Shown: in pieces, positions 8,733 to 14,999 of the stretch | Layout: each line of letters begins with the position of its first letter | How positions within the stretch are numbered: position 1 is the stretch's first letter | NCBI GenBank assembly: GCA_900764215.1 | Contig: CAAFNI010000222.1 | Span: forward strand, 1-28,055 | Source of the DNA: an uncultured Sutterella sp. | GTDB taxonomy: Bacteria; Pseudomonadota; Gammaproteobacteria; Burkholderiales; Burkholderiaceae_F | DNA: 28,055 nucleotides | Direction: 5' to 3' | Program-made: the position numbers and the translations under genes | Notes under the pieces: generated by a model | What the model saw: the letters and a program-made list of their open reading frames with translations, nothing else | What the model was told of the DNA's origin: nothing | Database searches by the model: none

Positions 8733-9389
8733 CTAGGTTTCGAGAAGGTAGCCGACGCCGCGGACGGTTTTGATGGCGCTGTCGGAAAGCTTCTTTCTCA
8801 GATGGTGAATGTGAACTTCGATAGCGTTCGAGCCAACGGTGTTGTCCCAGTTGTAGAGCTTTTCCTCAAGCTGGGAGCGACTCCAGACGACGCCTTGGCG
8901 TTCGGCAAGGGCGGCCAGCAGCGCATATTCCTTGGAGGAAAGAATGATGGGCTCGCCGTTGAATGTGACCTCGCGGGTGGCGGGAGAAATCTTCAGGGCG
9001 CCGCGTTCGATGACGGGGTCCGCGCGACCTGCAGAGCGGCGAAGCAGGGCGCGCACGCGAGCAGAGAGTTCATCAAGTTCGTAGGGCTTGATCAGATAGT
9101 CGTCCGCCCCGCTGTCGAGCCCCTTGACCCGGTCGTCAACGGTATCGCGGGCGGTCGTGACAAGCACGGGCGTCGGGTCTCGGCGGGCTCGGAGCTCCTT
9201 GAGAACCTGAAGACCGTCCTTGCCGGGGAGGCCCAGATCCAGGATGACAAGGGAGAACGGCGTGGTCTTCAGGGCGAGCAACGCGGATCGGCCGTCGCGA
9301 ACCCAGTCAACCGCGTAGTCTTCGCTTTCAAGGAAGGCAACAAGGCTTTCACCGATCATGTCATCATCTTCAGCGACAAGAATTCTCAT
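8733..9389 (-). CDS. OmpR-family response regulator, QseB/PmrA-like
   Basis: DNA-binding response regulator and partner of the kinase that follows. The protein is 218 aa, normal for the family. The receiver domain (1-115) has the acidic pair Asp8/Asp9, the phospho-acceptor Asp51 in VILDLGLPG, the Thr79 switch and Lys101 in LIKPY. The C-terminal winged helix (about 125-218) has LSSKEYALLAAL, SNAIEVHIHHLRKKL and the final RGVGYLL. The 5' end overlaps the 3' end of the preceding membrane-protein gene by 20 bases. A ribosome site AAGAGAAA precedes the ATG. The order membrane protein, regulator, kinase, HtrA protease suggests an envelope-stress regulon, although the targets are inferred only from position. 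Confidence 0.94.
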   Translation of the reverse strand: MRILVAEDDDMIGESLVAFLESEDYAVDWVRDGRSALLALKTTPFSLVILDLGLPGKDGLQVLKELRARRDPTPVLVTTARDTVDDRVKGLDSGADDYLIKPYELDELSARVRALLRRSAGRADPVIERGALKISPATREVTFNGEPIILSSKEYALLAALAERQGVVWSRSQLEEKLYNWDNTVGSNAIEVHIHHLRKKLSDSAIKTVRGVGYLLET

Positions 9390-9954
9390 GTTTTTTCTCT
9401 TGATATCGTTGATGCAGGCGGCAGAGCGAAGTCCTCAAGACGACGGCCGCCGTCAGGACAAGCAACATGAGGCCAGGCAACGTCATTCTGACGTGCGTCA
9501 GCGTGGTCGTCGCTGTCATGAGCCGTTCGGCGGCAGGCATGAGGACAAGAGTCCAGAAGAGGGTCCATATCACAGTAAAGAGAACGGCATAGAGGCAGAC
9601 CGCAGGCCTGCCATCGCTTTGCGAGGCTAGCGAGACGGTTCCGCTGAATCGCCATCCGAGTGCGGGCACGACCCTTGCGGCTGCGCCTGCCGGACCATGG
9701 TTCCGGAGCCATTGCCCTATTGTATAGTCGCAAGGCGAGCGCGGCGGGCTTTCTTTTTTCTTTTTGAGCTGCAGACCGATCTGCCAGAGCAGCATTGTGA
9801 GGCACGCGGAACCGAGCGCAACACTGGCCGCGGCCTCAACGGGGCCCGTGATGCGGGCTGTCGCGAAAAGCACCGCCATGAGGATGGCGGAAGTTCGATC
9901 CGCAAAGGCGAGAAGAAAAAGGATGGGAAGCGCCCAGTCGCTGATAAAATTCAT
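9370..9954 (-). CDS. Hypothetical multi-pass membrane protein upstream of the two-component pair
   Basis: I do not recognise this 194-aa protein. It has about four hydrophobic stretches: residues 7-30, 38-60, about 118-140 and 155-175. A short basic KKKK cluster lies near 65-68 and a basic, His/Lys-rich C-terminus. Its last 20 bases overlap the start of the response regulator gene, so the two would be co-transcribed and perhaps translationally coupled. This makes an accessory or sensory partner of the two-component system possible (inference). The only other ORFs in this stretch are low-complexity, charged antisense frames. The ATG at 9954 has no clear ribosome site, and an internal start is possible. 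Moderate confidence that it is expressed; function unknown. Confidence 0.6.
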   Translation of the reverse strand: MNFISDWALPILFLLAFADRTSAILMAVLFATARITGPVEAAASVALGSACLTMLLWQIGLQLKKKKESPPRSPCDYTIGQWLRNHGPAGAAARVVPALGWRFSGTVSLASQSDGRPAVCLYAVLFTVIWTLFWTLVLMPAAERLMTATTTLTHVRMTLPGLMLLVLTAAVVLRTSLCRLHQRYQEKKHENSCR

Positions 9955-10005
9955 GGCGATGCATTGGCGGAAAAGTCAAGGCATGATTATTGTAGAGGAA
10001 GAACT

Positions 10006-10410
10006 ATGGAACCTCGGGTATATGAACCGTCCGACGGCACGCGAATCGTCGCGCACGTCGTTTATGGCCTGCATGCCGCCTCGATTCTGCTCGGGCTGCT
10101 GACAGGGGCCTCCATTGCAGGCGCCTTCATTTTTTCATGGCCTTCCATTCTGGCAGTGATCCTGAACTACATCTTCCGCGGGGATGCGGAAGGAACCTAC
10201 CTTGAGAGCCATTTTGCCTGGCAGATCCAAACCTTTTGGCTGGCTGCTCTCTGGCTTGTCGTGACCGGACTTTTCGGCACGGCTTTGGTTTTCTTCGGGA
10301 TCGGCCTCTTCATCTGGATTATCGGCTTTCTCGTGCTGGGCATTTGGATCGCCTATCGCATTGGGTACGGTTGGCTCAGGCTCGGACGTCATGCGGCGCT
10401 GCCTTTGTGA
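10006..10410 (+). CDS. Small DUF4870-like membrane protein
   Basis: A 134-aa predicted inner-membrane protein with three or four hydrophobic segments (about residues 16-42, 75-95 and 95-118). The family pattern is a first helix ending in a conserved ILAVILNYIFR, then a GTYLESHFAWQIQTFW segment, two hydrophobic helices and a closing WIAYRIGYGWLRL. This matches DUF4870-type proteins common in Beta- and Gammaproteobacteria, whose function is unknown. The frame is open further upstream to 9697, but that part is the antisense of the neighbouring gene. The ATG at 10006 is preceded by AGAGGAAG, which decides the start. yaeQ follows 34 bases later, so the two probably share a transcript. The -35/-10 of this unit is not clear in the 51 bases that separate it from the divergent gene. 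Confidence 0.82.
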   Translation: MEPRVYEPSDGTRIVAHVVYGLHAASILLGLLTGASIAGAFIFSWPSILAVILNYIFRGDAEGTYLESHFAWQIQTFWLAALWLVVTGLFGTALVFFGIGLFIWIIGFLVLGIWIAYRIGYGWLRLGRHAALPL

Positions 10411-10444
10411 GCTGAATCGCGAGAAGGTGTAAAGGAATATAGAA

Positions 10445-11008
10445 ATGGCTTTGGGAGCAACCGTCTACAAGGCGACGATTGACGTTTCGGACTTGGATCG
10501 GGACAGCTACGGCAACTACGTTCTCACGATCGCTCGCCATCCATCCGAAACAGAGGAGCGCCTGATGCTCCGCGTGCTGGCATTCTGCAGACTGGCGGGC
10601 GAGAGACTGGAATTTGGTCGAGGGCTTTCGACTGAGGGAGAGCCCGCGCTCTGGGAGATAGATGACACGGGAGCAATCGTGCAGTGGATCGAGGTGGGAT
10701 GCCCGGATGTCAAACAGGTGAGAAAGGCGGCGGGTCGAAGCGAACATGTGCGGATCATTGCTTATGGCGAGGATCGCGTCGGTCCTTGGTGGGAAGGCAA
10801 TAAGGGTGATTTCGCCAAAATCGGCAAGCTCGAGGTTGTCAGCGTGCCTGACGAACAAGTAACGGCACTGGCCTCAATGGCGTCGCGCAACATGAAGCTT
10901 GCGGTCACGATTCAGGACGGCATCCTCTGGATCAGCGACGATCATGATTCGCTTCAGATCGAGGTGACGATTCTGCAAGCCGAGCACGAACGGTATTCCG
11001 ATTTTTAA
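10445..11008 (+). CDS. yaeQ: YaeQ family protein
   Basis: A 187-aa cytoplasmic protein of the YaeQ family (E. coli YaeQ is 181 aa). The family has a PD-(D/E)XK nuclease-like fold; its activity is not established, and an early link to RfaH suppression was withdrawn in later work as I recall it. Hallmarks are the start MALGATVYKATIDVSDLDR, the ARHPSETEERLMLRVLAF block (residues 31-48), the GEPALWEID segment (65-73) that carries the nuclease-like acidic residues, WIEVGCPD, and the C-terminal QDGILWISD. The ATG at 10445 has an AAGGAAT ribosome site. A very strong hairpin terminates the unit. Confidence 0.95.
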   Translation: MALGATVYKATIDVSDLDRDSYGNYVLTIARHPSETEERLMLRVLAFCRLAGERLEFGRGLSTEGEPALWEIDDTGAIVQWIEVGCPDVKQVRKAAGRSEHVRIIAYGEDRVGPWWEGNKGDFAKIGKLEVVSVPDEQVTALASMASRNMKLAVTIQDGILWISDDHDSLQIEVTILQAEHERYSDF

Positions 11009-11010
11009 AC

Positions 11011-11041
11011 AAAACAAGTCGCCGGAATGGCGACTTGTTTT
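11011..11041. terminator. Bidirectional terminator between yaeQ and the truncated haemoglobin gene
   Basis: A perfect 13-bp stem (11011-11023 with 11029-11041) with a 5-base loop lies 2 bases after the yaeQ stop. The A-rich 5' arm and T-rich 3' arm make it work in both directions. Confidence 0.85.
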
Positions 11042-11081
11042 ATAGTGCAGAATAGGGAAAGTCCCGGTGCGTCGGAAAAAA

Positions 11082-11465
11082 TCAAGACGTTCGGAGACTG
11101 TCAGCCACGCGCCAGAACGCCCCTTCGAGATAAAGGCGCAGAGACTCGTCCGATACCGTCTCTTGCAGGGCTGTGCGCATGCAGAGCATCCAAGCGTCGC
11201 GGGCTTCGCTGTCAATGGCAAAGCATCGATGGCTCTCTCTCAACATGGGCATGCCGTGGCGCTCCTGATAGAGTGCCGGGCCGCCGAGCCAGGTGCTGAG
11301 AAATTCGGTCATCCTCAGCTCATACTTGGAAAGGTCCTCCGGATAAAGCCGGCGAAGTTTTTGCGCGTCCGGAAGTGTCTTCAGAGCCTTGATGTAGGCT
11401 TTGACCAGCCGAATGACACCCTCTTCGCCACCCAAGTGCGCGTAGAGAGAATTGAGATTCGACAT
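11082..11465 (-). CDS. glbO: Group II truncated haemoglobin (trHbO type), last gene of the cyd operon
   Basis: A 127-aa haem protein of the 2/2 globin family, group II, probably binding O2 or NO or scavenging reactive species in the cytoplasm. By comparison with Mycobacterium TrHbO I place the proximal F8 His at His79 (LRESHRCF), CD1 at Tyr41 (RRLYPEDL) and the group-defining G8 Trp at Trp92 (DAWMLCM). STWLGGPALYQERHG is the typical E-F segment. B10, normally Tyr, aligns with Ile25, and a Tyr sits next to it at 24. The ATG at 11465 has an AAGGGG ribosome site; upstream in-frame codons overlap ybgE and are rejected. It lies 14 bases after the ybgE stop on the same strand, so it is probably co-transcribed with cytochrome bd. 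The symbol glbO is given by similarity. Confidence 0.9.
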   Translation of the reverse strand: MSNLNSLYAHLGGEEGVIRLVKAYIKALKTLPDAQKLRRLYPEDLSKYELRMTEFLSTWLGGPALYQERHGMPMLRESHRCFAIDSEARDAWMLCMRTALQETVSDESLRLYLEGAFWRVADSLRTS

Positions 11466-11479
11466 GACGGCATTTCCCC

Positions 11480-11770
11480 TTATAAAAATACCTGCCAAGC
11501 GCCGATCAACAGCATGCTCCAACCGACCGGCAGCGAGAGCAATCTGCGCAACCAACGGTTTTCCGGAGCGAAGCCGAAGCCGCAGATCCAGCAGATGCTC
11601 ATGCCCATCATCATTAGAACGAACCAGCCGTGCGGCACCGATGCGCCGTCGGCGGCGACGGCGCGCGGATAGATCACGACCAGCGCTACGACGGCTGCCG
11701 CCGCCAGGATGGACAAGGTCCGGATGAAGCCGCCGATGCCGGACGTTTTCTTGATCGGGTTAATGTTCAT
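11480..11770 (-). CDS. ybgE: Cyd operon protein YbgE
   Basis: A 96-aa membrane protein of the YbgE family (E. coli 97 aa), encoded in cyd operons and of unsettled role. Two or three hydrophobic segments are visible: residues about 17-34, 46-62 and 78-95. The family-like region is MGMSICWICGFGFAPENRWLRRLLSLP, where a Gly-Phe-x-Pro motif precedes the W-R-x-L-L-S-x-P block. The ATG at 11770 overlaps the last 11 bases of cydX, which indicates translational coupling. A longer in-frame reading to 11815 lies inside cydX and is rejected. Confidence 0.85.
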   Translation of the reverse strand: MNINPIKKTSGIGGFIRTLSILAAAAVVALVVIYPRAVAADGASVPHGWFVLMMMGMSICWICGFGFAPENRWLRRLLSLPVGWSMLLIGAWQVFL

Positions 11771-11849
11771 TCTTGGACAGGATGACTTCGACGACGGAAG
11801 CAAGAAGGATGGCAAAGGCCAGTCCCATTGCCCAGTAAAAGTAAGCCAT
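11760..11849 (-). CDS. cydX: Cytochrome bd oxidase small subunit CydX
   Basis: A 29-residue single-pass membrane peptide, MAYFYWAMGLAF...SKNEH, found by reading the minus strand between cydB and ybgE. In E. coli the 37-aa CydX is required for stability and activity of CydAB. Seen here are the aromatic N-terminus with Tyr3, Tyr5 and Trp6, a single hydrophobic helix (about residues 6-24) and a Glu at position 21, followed by a short polar tail. An AGAGGAAA ribosome site lies a few bases before the ATG. The stop overlaps the ybgE start. It is shorter than E. coli CydX but within the range for the family. Confidence 0.88.
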   Translation of the reverse strand: MAYFYWAMGLAFAILLASVVEVILSKNEH

Positions 11850-11869
11850 GGTTGTTTCCTCTTTCAGTC

Positions 11870-11890
11870 GGGACCGGCTGAGCCGGTCCC
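11870..11890 (-). promoter_or_regulatory. Strong GC hairpin between cydB and cydX
   Basis: A perfect 9-bp stem GGGACCGGC/GCCGGTCCC with a 3-base loop lies in the 65-base gap between cydB and cydX. On the transcript it is followed by GACTGAAAGAGG, not by a T-run, so it is more likely an RNA processing or stability element that sets the ratio of cydAB to the downstream genes than a full terminator. Confidence 0.5.
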
Positions 11891-11914
11891 GGTTGTCAGT
11901 ATGGTTGCGTTCGA

Positions 11915-13054
11915 TCAGTAAAGCGAGTGCGAGTTCTTCTCGATGTATTCGCTGTTGAGCTTGCCGCTCATGACCTTGTAGGCCCAGCCGGTGTAAAGAA
12001 GCACCAGCGGAAGGAAGATCAGCGTGACGAAGAGCATGATCTCAAGCGTCAGCTGCGAGCTTGTGCAGTCCCAAAGGGTGAGGCCGGCGTTGGGCATCGT
12101 CGAGGACGGCATGACGAACGGGAACATCGCCAGCAGGGGTGTCAGGATGATGCCAAGGAGCGAGGCGGCCGAGAGTACGAAGGCAAAGCCGGGCTTGTCC
12201 GCACGAACCATGACGGCGCCGCCAAGCGCGCCGAGCACGCCGAGGGCGGGGACGAGCCAGAGCACGGGCACGGATGCAAAGTTGGCGAACCAGGCACCGG
12301 CCTGGACTTCGACCGTCTTTGCGAGCGGGTTGGCCGGACCAGCCGGATCAAGGCCGGCAACGGCGACGTAGCCGTCGATGCCTGCCCAGACCCAGAGGCC
12401 GCCGATCACGAAGAGCACGGCGGAGAGGATTCCGGCGATGAAGGCAACGCTGCGGGCGCGGGCCTGCAGGGCGCCTTCGGTACGAAGCGTCAGGTAGTTG
12501 CCGCCGTGAGCCACAATCATGACCAGCGAAAGCACGCCGCACAGGAGGCCGAACGGATTGAGCAGGCCGAAGAACGATCCCGTGTAGATCGGACGCATCG
12601 TTTCGTCAATGTGGAACGGTACGCCCTGCAGGAGGTTGCCGAAGGCAACGCCGCAGATGACGGGCGGAATGGCGGAGCCCAGGAACAGGAGCCAGTCCCA
12701 TGTTGCGCGCCATTTCGTGGCGGCCACCTTGGAGCGGAAGTCAAAGGCAACCGGGCGGAAGATGAGCGCCATCAGCAGGACGAGCATCGCCCAGTAGAAG
12801 CCGGAGAACGCAGTGGCGTACATCATCGGCCAGGCGGCGAACATGGCGCCGCCGCCGGTGATGAGCCAGACCTGATTGCCGTCCCAATGAGGGGCGACGG
12901 AGTTGATCATCACGCGGCGTTCGTTGTCATCCTTGCCGAGGAACGGCAGGAGCGAACCGACGCCCATATCGTGGCCGTCCATGACGGCGAAGCCGACGAG
13001 CAGCACGCCGATGAAAAGCCACCAGATTACTTTGAGGATTTCATAGTCGATCAT
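11915..13054 (-). CDS. cydB: Cytochrome bd ubiquinol oxidase subunit II CydB
   Basis: Integral membrane subunit of cytochrome bd, a high-affinity quinol oxidase that allows respiration at very low O2. The protein is 379 aa, the same length as E. coli CydB, and close to it throughout: MIDYEILKVIWWLFIGVLLVG, MDGHDMGVG, INSVAPHWDGNQVWLITGGG, FAAWPMMYATAFSGFYWAM, FRPVAFDFRSK and GVAFGNLLQGVPF. Eight or nine hydrophobic helices can be traced. The C-terminal block LTLEIMLFVTLIFLPLVLLYTGWAYKVM is also typical. It starts 14 bases after the cydA stop and is followed by cydX. The similarity favours the cydAB type over the cyanide-insensitive CioB type. Confidence 0.97.
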   Translation of the reverse strand: MIDYEILKVIWWLFIGVLLVGFAVMDGHDMGVGSLLPFLGKDDNERRVMINSVAPHWDGNQVWLITGGGAMFAAWPMMYATAFSGFYWAMLVLLMALIFRPVAFDFRSKVAATKWRATWDWLLFLGSAIPPVICGVAFGNLLQGVPFHIDETMRPIYTGSFFGLLNPFGLLCGVLSLVMIVAHGGNYLTLRTEGALQARARSVAFIAGILSAVLFVIGGLWVWAGIDGYVAVAGLDPAGPANPLAKTVEVQAGAWFANFASVPVLWLVPALGVLGALGGAVMVRADKPGFAFVLSAASLLGIILTPLLAMFPFVMPSSTMPNAGLTLWDCTSSQLTLEIMLFVTLIFLPLVLLYTGWAYKVMSGKLNSEYIEKNSHSLY

Positions 13055-13068
13055 GTCATAGCCTCGGC

Positions 13069-14619
13069 TTAGTTGCGTTCAAAGTGATAGCGGCCGGTGC
13101 CGAGAGCGCTCGGGCCGCGCTTGCTGATGCGGATCATCAGCCACATTTCCACGACCAGAAGGGCGGTGTAGAGGACGCCGAAGCCCAAAAGCGAGCCGGC
13201 AACGTCACCCGCCGTGAGCGCAGAGACGGAAAGGTGCGTCGGAAGGACGTTGTAGATGGTCCAGGGCTGACGGCCGAATTCGGCGACGAACCAGCCGGCC
13301 TCGCTGGCAATCCAAGGCAACGGCAGAGCCAGCACGGCAAGTCGCAGATACCAGGTCTTGTCGGCGATTTCTTTCCGGAAGGAGTAGAAGAGGCCGAGGA
13401 CGAAGACAAGAGCCATGGCGAGACCCGAACCGACCATGATGCGGAAGGACCAGAACATCGGGGTAACGGACGGAATCGTGTCGGCGGCGGCCTGCTTGAT
13501 CATTTCGGGCGTGGCGGTGGTGACGTCGTTCGTGTAGCGCTTCAGGAGAAGGCCGAATCCGAGGTCGTCACGCACGGCGAGGAATTGCTCGCGCAGTTGT
13601 TCGTTGGACGGATCTTTGCGGAGCTGGTCAAGCACGCCGACGGCCTTCTGGCCGTTGACGATGCGCTGTTCGGCCTGAGCCGTGAGTTCCTTGATGCCCG
13701 GAATTTCCGTCGAAAGGGACCGGGTGCCCATCAGGCCGAAGAGCCAGGGCAGATCGATTTGGGCGTGATTCATCTGGGCGGCTTCGTCAGGAATCGCAAA
13801 GAGCGTGAGCGGAGCCGGGGCCTCATGGGTTTCCCAGATGGCTTCCATGGCGGCGATCTTGGTCGGCTGATCCTTCGTGACGAGGTAGCCGGACTCGTCG
13901 CCCATCTGGATGGTCATCAAGGTGGCGATCATGCCGAAAACGGCGGCAAGACGGAAGGACGAGCGGGCGAACTGCAGATCCTGACGGCGGAGCATGTAGT
14001 AGGCGGAGATGGCCATGACGAAGATGGCTCCCGTCATGTAACCGCCGGCAACGGTATGGACGAACTTGGCCTGAGCCCATTCATTCGTGAGAACGGCCCA
14101 GAAGTCAACCATTTCCATTCGCATCGTCTGGAAGTTGAACTCGGCGCCGACGGGATTCATCATCCAGCCGTTGGCCACGAGAATCCAAAGAGCGGAAAGG
14201 TTGGAGCCCACGGCCATGAGAATCGTGGCGGCCAGGTGCTTGCCCTTGGAGAGGCGGTTCCAGCCGAAGAAGAACAGGCCGATGAAGGTGGACTCGAGGA
14301 AGAAGGCCATCAAGCCTTCAATCGCGAGGGGAGCGCCGAAGATGTCCCCCACATAGTGGGAGTAGTAGGCCCAGTTCGTGCCGAACTGGAATTCCATGGT
14401 AATGCCGGTGGCAACGCCGAGAGCGAAGTTAATCCCGAAGAGCTTGCCCCAGAAGCGGGTCATGTCTTTGTAGATTTCCTTGCCGGTAAGGACGTACGTC
14501 ACTTCCATGGCCACGAGCATGAACGAAAGTCCGAGCGTCAGGGGCACGAAGATGAAGTGGTACATCGCGGTCACCGCAAACTGAAGGCGGGACAGGTCAA
14601 CAAGATCAGATGGGATCAT
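13069..14619 (-). CDS. cydA: Cytochrome bd ubiquinol oxidase subunit I CydA
   Basis: Haem-carrying catalytic subunit of the bd oxidase in the inner membrane. The protein is 516 aa (E. coli 522). Haem ligands by alignment with E. coli are His21 (His19 there) in AMYHFIF, His188 (His186) in KFVHTVAGGY and Met395 (Met393) in SFRIMVG. The quinol-binding Q-loop has GDESGYL followed by Lys254 and Glu259 (Lys252 and Glu257 in E. coli). About 110 further residues before the next helix make this the long-Q-loop form. GITMEFQFGTNW and AIEGLMAFFLESTF are conserved helix motifs. The gene starts 15 bases after cydP, so cydP-cydA-cydB form one transcript. Confidence 0.97.
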   Translation of the reverse strand: MIPSDLVDLSRLQFAVTAMYHFIFVPLTLGLSFMLVAMEVTYVLTGKEIYKDMTRFWGKLFGINFALGVATGITMEFQFGTNWAYYSHYVGDIFGAPLAIEGLMAFFLESTFIGLFFFGWNRLSKGKHLAATILMAVGSNLSALWILVANGWMMNPVGAEFNFQTMRMEMVDFWAVLTNEWAQAKFVHTVAGGYMTGAIFVMAISAYYMLRRQDLQFARSSFRLAAVFGMIATLMTIQMGDESGYLVTKDQPTKIAAMEAIWETHEAPAPLTLFAIPDEAAQMNHAQIDLPWLFGLMGTRSLSTEIPGIKELTAQAEQRIVNGQKAVGVLDQLRKDPSNEQLREQFLAVRDDLGFGLLLKRYTNDVTTATPEMIKQAAADTIPSVTPMFWSFRIMVGSGLAMALVFVLGLFYSFRKEIADKTWYLRLAVLALPLPWIASEAGWFVAEFGRQPWTIYNVLPTHLSVSALTAGDVAGSLLGFGVLYTALLVVEMWLMIRISKRGPSALGTGRYHFERN

Positions 14620-14634
14620 TGAGGACTCCAGATG

Positions 14635-14838
14635 TTATTTGGTTGGATTGGCTTGAGCAGATGTCTCCGAGGCGCCCAGCACGACGTTTCCGACAACGTC
14701 GGCATTCACTTCGGGACGATGCTCGGGACTGAAGAAGAAGTACCAGAGGCCGAAGATGAATAGAAGCTTGCACGCGATCACGACAGCGATTTCGCGACCG
14801 AGCTTTGACTTGCCGGGGGGGACGTTGTTGGTTTTCAT
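14635..14838 (-). CDS. cydP: Cytochrome oxidase putative small subunit CydP
   Basis: A 67-aa single-pass membrane protein at the head of the cyd operon. It has a charged N-terminus ending SKLGRE, one helix (about residues 19-37, VVIACKLLFIFGLWYFFF), then SPEHRPEVNADVVGN and a polar tail. This LGRE-helix-FFSPxHRP arrangement is what I recall for CydP, a small protein encoded next to cydAB in Beta- and Gammaproteobacteria and proposed as an accessory subunit. The frame extends to a GTG at 14862, but the ATG at 14838 puts the basic N-terminus in the usual place. The ribosome site is weak for either. It lies 15 bases upstream of cydA on the same strand. Confidence 0.78.
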   Translation of the reverse strand: MKTNNVPPGKSKLGREIAVVIACKLLFIFGLWYFFFSPEHRPEVNADVVGNVVLGASETSAQANPTK

Positions 14839-14914
14839 TGTTGGGGTATACGACGGATGCACATCAACAGGTTCATGCTAAAGCCGTCCGCGCGGAAAAA
14901 ACCATCGGAACTTT

Positions 14915-14999
14915 CTGACAAAACTTGCAAATTGACGAAAACAACGAGGATGTGTCAGTATGTCAGGCAGTTTGGCATGCGGAGTGACATACATGTCAG
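14915..14999. promoter_or_regulatory. TGTCAG motif cluster, candidate operator between cydP and the divergent regulator
   Basis: Four exact copies of TGTCAG occur in 85 bases: 14953-14958, 14961-14966 and 14994-14999 on the plus strand, and 14915-14920 on the minus strand. A near-palindrome TGACAT-AC-ATGTCA spans 14985-14998, and the related TGTCAGTATGTCA spans 14953-14965. The cluster lies in the divergent intergenic region and over the two possible starts of the regulator gene, so it could serve both autoregulation and control of cydP-cydA. No binding protein is known from the sequence; the operator role is inferred. Confidence 0.4.

Noticed and set aside
11763..11815. Longer YbgE start at 11815
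   Set aside because: That stretch is the out-of-frame reading of cydX; the ATG at 11770 gives the expected length.
13084..14622. Plus-strand open frame of about 512 codons opposite cydA
   Set aside because: Antisense shadow of a secure gene in GC-rich DNA; the product is charged, Gly/Glu/His-rich and has no domain pattern. The same applies to the frame opposite cydB (11927-13072).
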